Shown: positions 1 to 7,533 of the stretch, in pieces
How positions within the stretch are numbered: position 1 is the stretch's first letter
Layout of the letters: the number at the start of each line of letters is the position of its first letter
Assembly: GCA_014238065.1 (NCBI GenBank)
Contig: JABABU010000011.1
Span: forward strand, 1 to 51,482
Reading direction: 5' to 3'
DNA: 51,482 nucleotides
From: Actinomycetota bacterium
GTDB taxonomy: Bacteria > Actinomycetota > Acidimicrobiia > Acidimicrobiales > Poriferisodalaceae
Notes under the pieces: model-generated
Told to the model about the DNA's origin: nothing
Database searches by the model: none
Seen by the model: the letters and a program-made list of their open reading frames with translations, nothing else
Position numbers and translations under genes: made by a program

Positions 1-13
1 TCGGCGCTTCGCT

Positions 14-1765
14 CTAGCGTTGTCGTCGGCGCTTCGCGCCGGGCCCCGCCATGAACTTCCCAAGAGGTGGATAGGCCGAACACAACGACCCCTCCACCAC
101 GTGAAGACGCAGCCGAGCGGCATTGGCCTCGAGCCACGATGCAACACACATCAACTCATCGGCCTCCGACTGGTCGACCACGTTGCCGGGCTGGTGCACC
201 CTTTCCGACATGGCGAACAACGGTGCATCACCGTCGGTGCTCCAGGACCGCAGCAACCTGCCCTCATCGAGTTCGACCCCGCCCCGGCCGGGCAGCTCGA
301 CAACAACTCGTCCCGAACCACGCAACAGATCGAACGTCCGCTGACGGCGAAGGACAGAAGCGAGTGCAGCACCTCGGTCTCTGACATCGGCGGCCTCTTC
401 GAACCGCTCCGCAATCGCGAACGCGTTCATCTTGGCCTCGATCCTTCCAAGTAGCTGATGGCCGCCAGATTTCAGCTCGTAGGCCACCGACGACACCAGC
501 CGGTCGTAGTCGGCCTGCGAGGTGAATCCGCTGCAGGGGCATGCAGTCACACCGATCTGTGCGCCGGCGCACGGGCCACAGTCGGCGTTCTTCGTGGAAC
601 GCTTCGTGCAGCGCCTAATCGGTGTCACGCTCTCGATGCCATCGATTGCGGCCTTGGCCGATCGTCGCGACGGCACAGGCCCGAGATACAACGCCCCATC
701 GGGCTTCACCGAGCTGACGACGCTGAGACGCGGGAACCGCTCGTTCAGCGTCAACTTGACGTACACGTATTTGTTCGGTGTTTTCGACCGCCGGTTGAAC
801 CTGGGCTGGTGCTTGTGGATGAGCCGAACCTCGGTCACCTCCGGTTCCAATGGTCCAGGACATTCGATGTGCGAGATCGACTCTGTTTCGCGGAGCAGCT
901 GAGTGACCTTGCGGCGTGCGTCCCCGGAGAAGTACGAGCGGACGCGTGTACGGAGGTTTGTTGCCTTGCCGACGTACAGCACTCTGTCGTCCCTGTCGCG
1001 GAAGAGATACACGCCAGGAACGCGGGGAAGGCCGTTCGTGAGCGCCAGCTTGTGTGCTTGAGGGTGGGAGTCGATCTTCGGAAGCGCCATCAGGTCATCG
1101 AGGCCGAGGACCCCCATCGTGCCTGCTCGCTCGAGCAGTCGATGCAGCACTTCGTTGGTGGCCAGCGCATCGTCCAGCGCTCGGTGGGTCGGTTGTGTCG
1201 ACGCACCGACATACCTCGCCAGAGTCGCGAGCTTGAGGTTCGGGACCTCATCGCGGATCAGTCGCCTCGCGAGACGAAGGGTGTCGACCACGTGATGGGA
1301 CAGCCGGTTTCTTCCGGTCATCTCCAAAGCGGCGTTCAGGAAGGCGAGGTCGAAGCTCACGTTGTGTCCGACGATGACGGCATCACCGAGAAACTCGAGG
1401 AATGTCGGCAAGACGTCGCCGATCCGTGGCGCACGCAGGACCATCGACTGCGAGATGCCGGTGAGAACGGTGATTGCTGCGGGGATGCTGATGCCGGGAT
1501 TGACCATGGTCTGGAACGTCCCGAGCGACTCTCCGCCGCGTGTCTTCACGGCGCCGATCTCGGTGATCATGTCGGTTGATCGATTGCCGCCCGTCGTCTC
1601 GAGGTCGAGGACGCAGAACGTGACCTCGTGCAGCGGGGTGCCGAGGTCGTCCAGTGAGCGCTGCCGGCCGGCGTCTGCCGACGGGACGGCAGGGAGAGTG
1701 GCCGTCACGAGTTCTCGGCCTGATATGTCGAAGTGGTCGAACAGGGGACTCGTCTGGGCGGTCAT
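14..1765 (-). CDS. DEDDh exonuclease fused to UvrC-like GIY-YIG nuclease
   Basis: This 583-residue protein joins a DnaQ-type 3'-5' exonuclease to a UvrC-like endonuclease (Cho-like), so it probably trims and incises damaged DNA. The exonuclease shows D54/E56 (LDLETTG), H134-N135...D139 and H194...D199 (HRALDD). The GIY-YIG part shows GVY 251-253 and YVG 264-266, followed by the EVRLIHKHQPRFN stretch, and a UVR-like helix (AERFEEAADVRDR) lies near the C-terminus. The frame is open up to 1930, but the ATG at 1765 is preferred because the two LexA-type boxes lie just upstream. The architecture matches the actinobacterial Rv2191 family. The domains are clear; the exact repair role is inferred. 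Confidence 0.93.
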   Translation of the reverse strand: MTAQTSPLFDHFDISGRELVTATLPAVPSADAGRQRSLDDLGTPLHEVTFCVLDLETTGGNRSTDMITEIGAVKTRGGESLGTFQTMVNPGISIPAAITVLTGISQSMVLRAPRIGDVLPTFLEFLGDAVIVGHNVSFDLAFLNAALEMTGRNRLSHHVVDTLRLARRLIRDEVPNLKLATLARYVGASTQPTHRALDDALATNEVLHRLLERAGTMGVLGLDDLMALPKIDSHPQAHKLALTNGLPRVPGVYLFRDRDDRVLYVGKATNLRTRVRSYFSGDARRKVTQLLRETESISHIECPGPLEPEVTEVRLIHKHQPRFNRRSKTPNKYVYVKLTLNERFPRLSVVSSVKPDGALYLGPVPSRRSAKAAIDGIESVTPIRRCTKRSTKNADCGPCAGAQIGVTACPCSGFTSQADYDRLVSSVAYELKSGGHQLLGRIEAKMNAFAIAERFEEAADVRDRGAALASVLRRQRTFDLLRGSGRVVVELPGRGGVELDEGRLLRSWSTDGDAPLFAMSERVHQPGNVVDQSEADELMCVASWLEANAARLRLHVVEGSLCSAYPPLGKFMAGPGAKRRRQR

Positions 1766-1781
1766 CTGGCGCGACGGTACA

Positions 1782-1795
1782 CGAACATACGTTCG
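1782..1795 (-). promoter_or_regulatory. LexA-type SOS box 1 (CGAACATACGTTCG)
   Basis: Perfect GAAC-N4-GTTC palindrome (GAACATACGTTC at 1783-1794) with CG flanks, the form bound by LexA in Actinobacteria and Bacillus. It ends 17 bp upstream of the nuclease start codon at 1765. A second box is centred exactly 20 bp away, on the same face of the helix. Confidence 0.8.
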
Positions 1796-1802
1796 AAGCC
1801 GT

Positions 1803-1814
1803 GAACGCATGTTC
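1803..1814 (-). promoter_or_regulatory. LexA-type SOS box 2 (GAACGCATGTTC)
   Basis: Second perfect GAAC-N4-GTTC site, 20 bp centre-to-centre from box 1, followed by GAA so that the right arm reads GTTCGA. Both boxes lie between the nuclease gene and the divergent NYN gene. They are closer to the nuclease and most likely control it; an effect on the divergent gene is possible. Confidence 0.78.
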
Positions 1815-1863
1815 GAAAGAGGAAACCCGCCGACTGTCTGGCTCTTCGCGGCCTGGCATCTCG

Positions 1864-1869
1864 TATTGT
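1864..1869 (+). promoter_or_regulatory. Candidate -10 (TATTGT) of a leaderless NYN gene
   Basis: TANNNT hexamer ending 7 nt before the GTG at 1877, placing the predicted transcription start at or next to the start codon. No convincing -35 is visible. Confidence 0.45.
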
Positions 1870-1876
1870 CTGGAGC

Positions 1877-2983
1877 GTGGAACACGGTGCAAAGCGCCAG
1901 CTGCAACCGGCCGTCGAGTTGGCGTTCCACTATGCGCGCGCCATTGCCAGAAAAGATGGTGAGGAATCGGTGCCGAGAGTCGTTCGGCCACTCCTTGCCG
2001 TGCCGAAGCTGCCAACAGGGGCCTTCGATGCGGTCGTGGCCGCCATCGACGCCGACGACTCGTTCCGACTGAGGTTCGTCGAGACGATCGAACCCCAGGA
2101 TGTCGGGCCCGTCGGATGGGCCTGGCTAGCCCGAAACGACGGCTGGCAGGAGCTGCTGGCCAGTGCCGGGGTCGACGCAGCGTCGGCGGTCCGGACGACT
2201 AAAGCGGAGGCAGAAGCAAGGAGCTTGCAGGTCCGCGTCGATCAGCTCGAACAAGCCCGTCAGGTCGCGCTCGCTCGCGCCCAGCGGGCCGAGTCCGAGA
2301 GTGCGCGGTTGGTCGACGATGTCGAGCGGGCGGTTGTTGCCCGACGCATCGCCGAGGATGAGTCGACCGCTCTCAATGCTCAGGTTCGAGATCTCACCTC
2401 TCGTGCCGGCGCTGCCGAGCAAAGGGCCACCAGGGCCGAAGCTGCCCTCGGAAAAGAGCGAAAACGGTGGGCAGCGACAATGCCGGCAGCAATGCCCGAA
2501 GAGGGCGTTGAGCCCGAAGTCGTGACGCCAAGACGGCGTGTGGCCATTCGATCGGCGCGTGGGCTCAGCGACGATTCACTCGACGGGTTTCGTGAACTTC
2601 TCGCGTTGCAAGGCGTTCGGGTGCTCGTCGATGGCTACAACGTCGCGATGCTCGGTTGGCCGCTGCTGGCGCTGCGCGAACAGCGGGCACGGTTGGTCAG
2701 CGCGCTCGCGAACTACGCGGCGAGATCCGCGGTGACCTTCGATGTGGTGTTCGACGGTGATGACTTCGTCGTTGCGGACAGAACGTCGACATCACCTGCT
2801 GTTCGCGTTGCCTGGTCTCCCACTGGCGTGACCGCAGACGACGTCATCGTCGAGACGGCCTTCCGGCTCGACCCTGATGTCGGGGTGGTCGCGGTGACCG
2901 ACGACGCAGAGCTCCGCGAGCGGCTCGCCGCGCTCGGATGCAACATCGTCGGAAGCCACGTCCTCGTGTTACTCGTGGCCTGA
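1877..2983 (+). CDS. NYN-domain (YacP-like) RNase with coiled-coil N-terminus
   Basis: A 368-residue protein. Residues 1-100 form a conserved helical region, 105-200 a charged Ala/Glu/Arg-rich coiled coil, and 248 onward an NYN/PIN-like nuclease domain. The nuclease domain shows VDGYNV at 251-256, VFDGDD near 300 and a late VTDDAEL acidic motif, the usual metal-binding acids. Family members are predicted RNases. Start is GTG 1877. There is no SD, but TATTGT at 1864-1869 ends 7 nt before it, consistent with a leaderless transcript. Divergent from the SOS-box nuclease. Domain call is firm; substrate unknown. Confidence 0.88.
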   Translation: MEHGAKRQLQPAVELAFHYARAIARKDGEESVPRVVRPLLAVPKLPTGAFDAVVAAIDADDSFRLRFVETIEPQDVGPVGWAWLARNDGWQELLASAGVDAASAVRTTKAEAEARSLQVRVDQLEQARQVALARAQRAESESARLVDDVERAVVARRIAEDESTALNAQVRDLTSRAGAAEQRATRAEAALGKERKRWAATMPAAMPEEGVEPEVVTPRRRVAIRSARGLSDDSLDGFRELLALQGVRVLVDGYNVAMLGWPLLALREQRARLVSALANYAARSAVTFDVVFDGDDFVVADRTSTSPAVRVAWSPTGVTADDVIVETAFRLDPDVGVVAVTDDAELRERLAALGCNIVGSHVLVLLVA

Positions 2984-3068
2984 CCGTCCCACCCCCTCCG
3001 TAAGTTCATGTCTGCGACCCAGTTCGCCGGCCGGTATCCAGACTCCGGCCGTGACTTCGGAGGTAGAC

Positions 3069-3311
3069 GTGACCCGTCCAATCGACCATCCACACCGCGA
3101 CTCACACGGACGTCGCCATCTGTCGCTCGTCATCGACTGCGACACATGCATCGCTCGGTACACCGATGCATGCGATGACTGTGTCATGACCCATCTCGTT
3201 CACGACGACCAGGAGGCGGTCGTGATCGATCTCGACGAGGTCAGAGCCTTGCGCGTGCTCGGCGAGGGTGGGCTTGTTCCGAAATTGCGCCACCAAGCCG
3301 ATGCGCAGTGA
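3069..3311 (+). CDS. Small four-cysteine protein, actinobacterial type, unknown function
   Basis: An 80-residue protein whose centre carries two CxxC pairs (C24/C27 and C35/C38, written CDTC and CDDC), likely a small metal site. An EVRAL segment and a conserved-looking GLVPKLRH tail follow. It resembles a recurrent uncharacterised actinobacterial small protein with CDxC...CxDC and a GLVPxLR ending; this is from memory, not a search. The frame opens at 3051, but GTG 3069 is chosen because GGAGG at 3059-3063 sits 5 nt before it. TAAGTT at 3001-3006 is a possible -10. No function can be assigned. Confidence 0.75.
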   Translation: MTRPIDHPHRDSHGRRHLSLVIDCDTCIARYTDACDDCVMTHLVHDDQEAVVIDLDEVRALRVLGEGGLVPKLRHQADAQ

Positions 3312-3344
3312 GGAAGCCGCCTCGCGGCGTGCGACGATGATGGG

Positions 3345-4460
3345 ATGTCGACTCCGCTGATGCTTCGCCTACGTGCCGCTGGCACCGAGGCAGGTCTCGA
3401 AGCTGTCGGGGTGACGAGCGCGGAGCCTTTCGTCGAGGCTCGCGAGGCGATCGAGGCTCGCAAGGCCCGAGATTTTCATGGTGGGATGTGGTTCACGTAC
3501 GGCCGCCCCGAAAGGTCGACCGATCCGCGCCGGCTGCTCCCCGAGGCCAACAGCATCGTGGTCGGGGCGTTGGGATACCACCGCCAGACCGACGGTGTGC
3601 CACACGATGGGGGTGGCCTGGTTGCGCGCTATGCATGGGAACCGTTCTACGACCAGCTCAGGGCGGCGCTAGAAGCGATGGCGGTTGTCCTCGTCGACGA
3701 AGGTCATGAAGCCGTTGTGGTGCTCGACGACAACCGAATGGTTGACAGAGCGGCGGCTTACCGAGCTGGACTCGGCTGGTTTGCGAAGAACACCAACATC
3801 CTCTTGGGTGAACTCGGGTCGTGGTTCGTGCTCGGTTCTGTGCTCACCGACGCCGAACTACCACCATCGACTGCGCCGATGGCCGATGGCTGCGGCTCAT
3901 GTACCCGATGCCAGATCGCATGTCCGACAGCGGCGCTCGACGAGGCGGGTGTGCTCGACGCACGGCGATGTCTTGCATGGCTGGTGCAGGCCGACGGCGC
4001 CTTTCCCCCCGACCATCGCGTTGCCCTCGGAGGCCGACTGTACGGCTGCGACGATTGCCAATCCGTGTGTCCACCAAACGTCAAGCGGATCAGGAGTACG
4101 CCGTCGACAGCGCTCTCACCGGGCGCAGTCACCTCTGTCGATCTGGTCGGCCTGCTGCTCTCTGACGATGACGCGCTCATGGACCGGCACGGAAGCTGGT
4201 ACATCCCTCGCCGAAGAGCCGAGTATCTACGCAGGAATGCTCTGGTTGCCCTCGGCAATGTCGGGCCGGCGGCCGATCCTGGACCTCGCAGCGCGGTCCA
4301 GGTCTCGCTCAGCAGTCCGCACGCTGTTGTTCGTGCTCACGCAGTGTGGGCTGCTAAGCGTCTCGGCCATGACGACCTTCTCGCGCTGGTCGCCGATGAT
4401 GACGACGAGGACGTCATCGACGAGTTGAACCGTTCGGTCGAACCGATGCTGGTCCGATGA
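3345..4460 (+). CDS. queG: QueG-like epoxyqueuosine reductase
   Basis: A 371-residue QueG-family protein, which reduces epoxyqueuosine to queuosine in tRNA using cobalamin and two 4Fe-4S clusters. It has the N-terminal DUF1730-type region, the DDNRMVDRAAAYRAGLGW segment with the family's catalytic-Asp region, a CGSCTRCQIACP ferredoxin motif, and a second GCDDCQSVCP cluster. The C-terminal ~100 residues are HEAT-like. No other queuosine gene is visible in the window. The start ATG has no SD. The stop overlaps the next start by ATGA, so the pair is translationally coupled. QueG versus a QueG-like paralogue cannot be fully separated. Confidence 0.88.
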   Translation: MSTPLMLRLRAAGTEAGLEAVGVTSAEPFVEAREAIEARKARDFHGGMWFTYGRPERSTDPRRLLPEANSIVVGALGYHRQTDGVPHDGGGLVARYAWEPFYDQLRAALEAMAVVLVDEGHEAVVVLDDNRMVDRAAAYRAGLGWFAKNTNILLGELGSWFVLGSVLTDAELPPSTAPMADGCGSCTRCQIACPTAALDEAGVLDARRCLAWLVQADGAFPPDHRVALGGRLYGCDDCQSVCPPNVKRIRSTPSTALSPGAVTSVDLVGLLLSDDDALMDRHGSWYIPRRRAEYLRRNALVALGNVGPAADPGPRSAVQVSLSSPHAVVRAHAVWAAKRLGHDDLLALVADDDDEDVIDELNRSVEPMLVR

Positions 4461-5569
4461 GACGGCACCTGCTCGTCACCAACGACTTCCCGCCCAAGGT
4501 GGGCGGCATCCAGGCCTACCTGTGGGAGTTGTGGCGACGACTCCCTCCAGATGATGTCTTCGTGATGGCCACACCGTACGAAGGTGCTGCCGAATGGGAT
4601 GCCGAACAGGACTTCACCGTTCATCGGGTGAAGGAACGGTGGCTGCTCCCCCGGCCAGGGCTGGCGGCGAGGATCGATGACCTCGCGGACGAGGTCGGCG
4701 CCGACATCGTGATGCTCGATCCCGCTTTGCCGTTGGGTTGGGTCGGTCCTTCGCTGCGTCATCGGTACGGCGTGGTACTCCACGGCGCTGAGGTGACGGT
4801 GCCAGGCAGGTTGCCCGTTGCGCGCCAGGCTCTGGCCCGGGTGCTGCGCGGGGCGGAACTCGTGGTTTCCGCCGGTGGCTACGCCGCTGCCGAAGCCGAA
4901 CGCGCTGCACGATCGACGTTACCGGTGGTGAACGTCCCTCCCGGGGTCGACGTAGAGCGATTCGCTCCGCTCGACGCTTCGGCGCGGCTGGAGGCTCGTG
5001 ACGCGTTCGGCGTCGGACCAGGTGACCGTGTCGTCATCGCTGTCAGTCGTCTCGTTCCTCGTAAGGGGTTCGATGTCGTCATCGAGGCCTGCGGGCGACT
5101 GCGCAAGGACCATCCCGACCTCGTTTTGTTGGTCGGCGGTACCGGGCGAGATCGCCGTCGGCTGGAGCGAGTCGCAACGAAGTCGGGCGCAAACGTGCGG
5201 TTCCTCGGCCGCTTCGCGGAAGACGACAAGGCCTCGCTGTACGGTCTCGGCGACGTCTTCGCGATGCTGTGCCGCGTCCGGTGGGGCGGCCTCGAGCAAG
5301 AGGGGTTCGGCATCGTCTTCGTCGAGGCGGCAGCGGCAGGTGTTCCGCAGCTCGCAGGGCGGAGCGGTGGCGCGGCCGAGGCGGTTGAGCATGGGGTCAC
5401 CGGTCTGGTCGTCGACGAGCCGACGTCGGTTGCCGCTGTGGCCGGTGCGCTTTCGTCGTTACTCGACGATCCACAGACCAGGTCGGCGATGTCGGAGGCC
5501 AGCGTCAGGCGTGCTGGCGAGTTCTCATACGACGTCCTTGCTTCCAGGCTGCAGGAGGCCCTGAGTTGA
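4457..5569 (+). CDS. pimB: PimB'-like GT4 mannosyltransferase
   Basis: A 370-residue GT-B glycosyltransferase. The opening LLVTNDFPPKVGGIQ, the central VSRLVPRKG (donor phosphate site) and the C-terminal EGFGIVFVEAAAAGVP with GGAAEAV match mycobacterial PimB' (Rv2188c) closely. That enzyme transfers the second mannose from GDP-mannose onto phosphatidylinositol monomannoside at the inner membrane face. It overlaps queG by 4 nt. The neighbours (an Rv2191-like nuclease at 14-1765 and an Rv2185c-like SRPBCC protein downstream) support the assignment. Acceptor specificity is inferred; no PimA is present here. Confidence 0.85.
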   Translation: MRRHLLVTNDFPPKVGGIQAYLWELWRRLPPDDVFVMATPYEGAAEWDAEQDFTVHRVKERWLLPRPGLAARIDDLADEVGADIVMLDPALPLGWVGPSLRHRYGVVLHGAEVTVPGRLPVARQALARVLRGAELVVSAGGYAAAEAERAARSTLPVVNVPPGVDVERFAPLDASARLEARDAFGVGPGDRVVIAVSRLVPRKGFDVVIEACGRLRKDHPDLVLLVGGTGRDRRRLERVATKSGANVRFLGRFAEDDKASLYGLGDVFAMLCRVRWGGLEQEGFGIVFVEAAAAGVPQLAGRSGGAAEAVEHGVTGLVVDEPTSVAAVAGALSSLLDDPQTRSAMSEASVRRAGEFSYDVLASRLQEALS

Positions 5570-5599
5570 CCACACACGAATTGCAGGCAGGATCCAACT

Positions 5600-6577
5600 G
5601 TGACCGTTGAGATTTCCGACACCGGTGAGGGCGAAGGCATCATTGCCTGGAGTTGGCGTTCGACACTCGTTCTGACCGCAGCGCTCGCACTCGGCGTCAT
5701 TGATCCAGACTCTCTTGGCCTGATCGGCGTTGGCGTCGCGGTGGTGATGTTCGCCATGGGAACTGTGCTCTTTCTCTGGTCGTACGCCATAGCGGTGCAG
5801 CGCAGCAGGACAGATGACATTTCTGTTGCAGGTCTCTACCTGCTCAGCGAGGGAGCCCCGAAACGCGTCAAGCGCACGCTGCTCGGGTCGCTTGGCACTC
5901 AGACTGTCGTCGTCATCGCCGCTGCTTCGGCACGGCCTTTCACCGTTCTTGCGTTCGGCCTACTGGCGCCGATGTTCGGAATGGGCATGATCGGCATGTG
6001 GTCTGCTCGTCACGGCCATTTTCGACCTAGGCCACCGACCCCGCCTCGACGTCGGACAGGCGACCTTGCCGAGAGAACGCGTTCGGACCTCGCAGGGGTG
6101 CAACAATCAGTGAGGACAGCCAAGGAGAAGCTGATGCTCGATGAGGCGACAGAGACACGAGTCATTGGTGCTTCGCCGGAGCGGTGTTTCGAGATTGCCG
6201 TTGATGTTGAGAACTACGGCCAGTGGACAGCCGATCTGAAGGACGCCGAAGTGCTCGAGCGCGACGAAGCCGGACGTCCCGTGCTCGTCGAATTCAGGGC
6301 CGCTGCAATGGGTCGTTCGACCACATACGCGTTGCGCTACGACCACAGTGAGACGCCGTCGCGACTCTCGTGGGTCCAAGAGACCGGCGACATCACGAAG
6401 CGTCTCGACGGCTGGTATCGGTTCGAGGCCGTCGATGGCGAGCCGGACCAGTGTGAGGTGATCTATCACCTCGAGGTCGAACTCGTCGTACCGCTGCCCG
6501 GGTTCGTGAAGCGCAGGGCAGAAGGCCGTATCATCCACACCGCGCTAGACGACCTCCAGCGTCAGGCCGAGAGCTAA
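5600..6577 (+). CDS. Membrane protein fused to SRPBCC (Rv2185c-like) domain
   Basis: A 325-residue protein. Residues 1-135 hold about three hydrophobic segments (around 20-36, 40-67 and 105-132), then a Pro/Arg-rich linker. Residues 179-325 form a START/SRPBCC lipid-binding domain (ETRVIGASPERCFEIAVDVE...PLPGFVKRRAEGRI) very like mycobacterial Rv2185c, normally a free protein of about 144 residues. Start GTG 5600 has AGGA 7 nt upstream. A strong AAGGAG at 6122-6127 sits 6 nt before an in-frame ATG at 6134 exactly where the SRPBCC domain begins, so a short product may also be made. Ligand unknown. Confidence 0.85.
   Translation: MTVEISDTGEGEGIIAWSWRSTLVLTAALALGVIDPDSLGLIGVGVAVVMFAMGTVLFLWSYAIAVQRSRTDDISVAGLYLLSEGAPKRVKRTLLGSLGTQTVVVIAAASARPFTVLAFGLLAPMFGMGMIGMWSARHGHFRPRPPTPPRRRTGDLAERTRSDLAGVQQSVRTAKEKLMLDEATETRVIGASPERCFEIAVDVENYGQWTADLKDAEVLERDEAGRPVLVEFRAAAMGRSTTYALRYDHSETPSRLSWVQETGDITKRLDGWYRFEAVDGEPDQCEVIYHLEVELVVPLPGFVKRRAEGRIIHTALDDLQRQAES
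6122..6136 (+). promoter_or_regulatory. Internal SD and in-frame ATG at the SRPBCC domain boundary
   Basis: AAGGAG at 6122-6127, 6-nt spacer, ATG at 6134-6136, in frame with the 5600 start (codon 179). It would give a 147-residue free SRPBCC domain beginning MLDEATETR. Confidence 0.5.
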
Positions 6578-6582
6578 CGGCG

Positions 6583-7530
6583 TTGGTTCATAACGGGTAC
6601 GTCGCCGGTGTCGACGTCGGTGGTACCAAGTGCCTGGCCGTCGTGATCGATGACGACGACAACATCGTCGCGGAGAGCAGGGTCGCCACACCGAGTGGCA
6701 CAGACGCGCTCATCGACGTCGCCGTCGAGGTGACCCGCGAGTTGGCCGACGTGGCTGGAGGTTTGTCGGCGGCCGGCTTCGGTGTTCCTGGACAGCTCGA
6801 CTTTCAAGGAAAGATGCGCTTTGCGCCCAATCTCGTCGATGTTGGCGAACTTGCGTTCCGGGAAAGACTCCTCGGCCTTCTGGACGTGCCCGTGTTCGTC
6901 GACAACAACGCGAACTGTGCCGCGACGGCCGAACTCACGCTGGGCGCGGCCCGCGATAGCCGTCAAGCCGTGCTCCTCACGCTTGGAGGCGGTCTCGGCA
7001 ACTCGATCATCGTGGACGGCGTGGTCCAGCGCGGCGCCCACGGTCTCGCCGGCGAACTCGGCCACAGCATGGTCGACCCGAATGGCCCGTTGTGTCCTTG
7101 CGGCCGGGTTGGCTGTCTCGAGCGGTACGCATCTGGATCCGGTCTCACTCGTCTGGCGCAGGAAGCAGCAGGTTCTGGCAAAGCTCCAAACCTGCTCACC
7201 TACACCGATGGAGACGTTGAGTTGGTTCGAGGCGAGCACGTGATGCGCGGAGTGCGCGACCTACACGACGACGCCATCGAGCTTCTCGAGGGTTTCTCTT
7301 GGTGGGTGGCTGTCGGCATGGCCAACGTCGTGGCTGTCCTCGACCCGGAGCTAATCGTGGTCGGCGGCGTCCTCGTGTCCGATTGGGACCTTCTCGAGGA
7401 GCCCGTCACCCGCAACTATCGGGCGATGGTGCTGGCTGGCAGCACCCGCGAACCCGTGAGGATCGTTCCCGCTGCCATGGGCGAGCGAGCCGGTGCGCTC
7501 GGCGCCGCCATAGCTGCACGCGGTGCCTGA
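6583..7530 (+). CDS. ROK-family sugar kinase (glucokinase-like)
   Basis: A 315-residue ROK kinase. It has the ATP phosphate loop D11-VGGTK, a catalytic VDNNANC motif at 106-112, GELGH at 157-161 and the ROK zinc motif CPCGRVGCLE (C171, C173, C178 with H161). This indicates phosphorylation of a hexose such as glucose by ATP. Start TTG at 6583 lies 5 nt after the preceding stop, suggesting co-transcription with the SRPBCC gene. It converges on glpK with a 3-nt gap and no room for a terminator. Substrate is inferred. Confidence 0.88.
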   Translation: MVHNGYVAGVDVGGTKCLAVVIDDDDNIVAESRVATPSGTDALIDVAVEVTRELADVAGGLSAAGFGVPGQLDFQGKMRFAPNLVDVGELAFRERLLGLLDVPVFVDNNANCAATAELTLGAARDSRQAVLLTLGGGLGNSIIVDGVVQRGAHGLAGELGHSMVDPNGPLCPCGRVGCLERYASGSGLTRLAQEAAGSGKAPNLLTYTDGDVELVRGEHVMRGVRDLHDDAIELLEGFSWWVAVGMANVVAVLDPELIVVGGVLVSDWDLLEEPVTRNYRAMVLAGSTREPVRIVPAAMGERAGALGAAIAARGA

Positions 7531-7533
7531 CCG

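Noticed and set aside
458..1579. 373-codon open frame on the plus strand
   Set aside because: Antisense to the DEDDh/GIY-YIG gene, which has clear catalytic motifs; the frame has low-complexity Arg/His-rich composition typical of a high-GC shadow.
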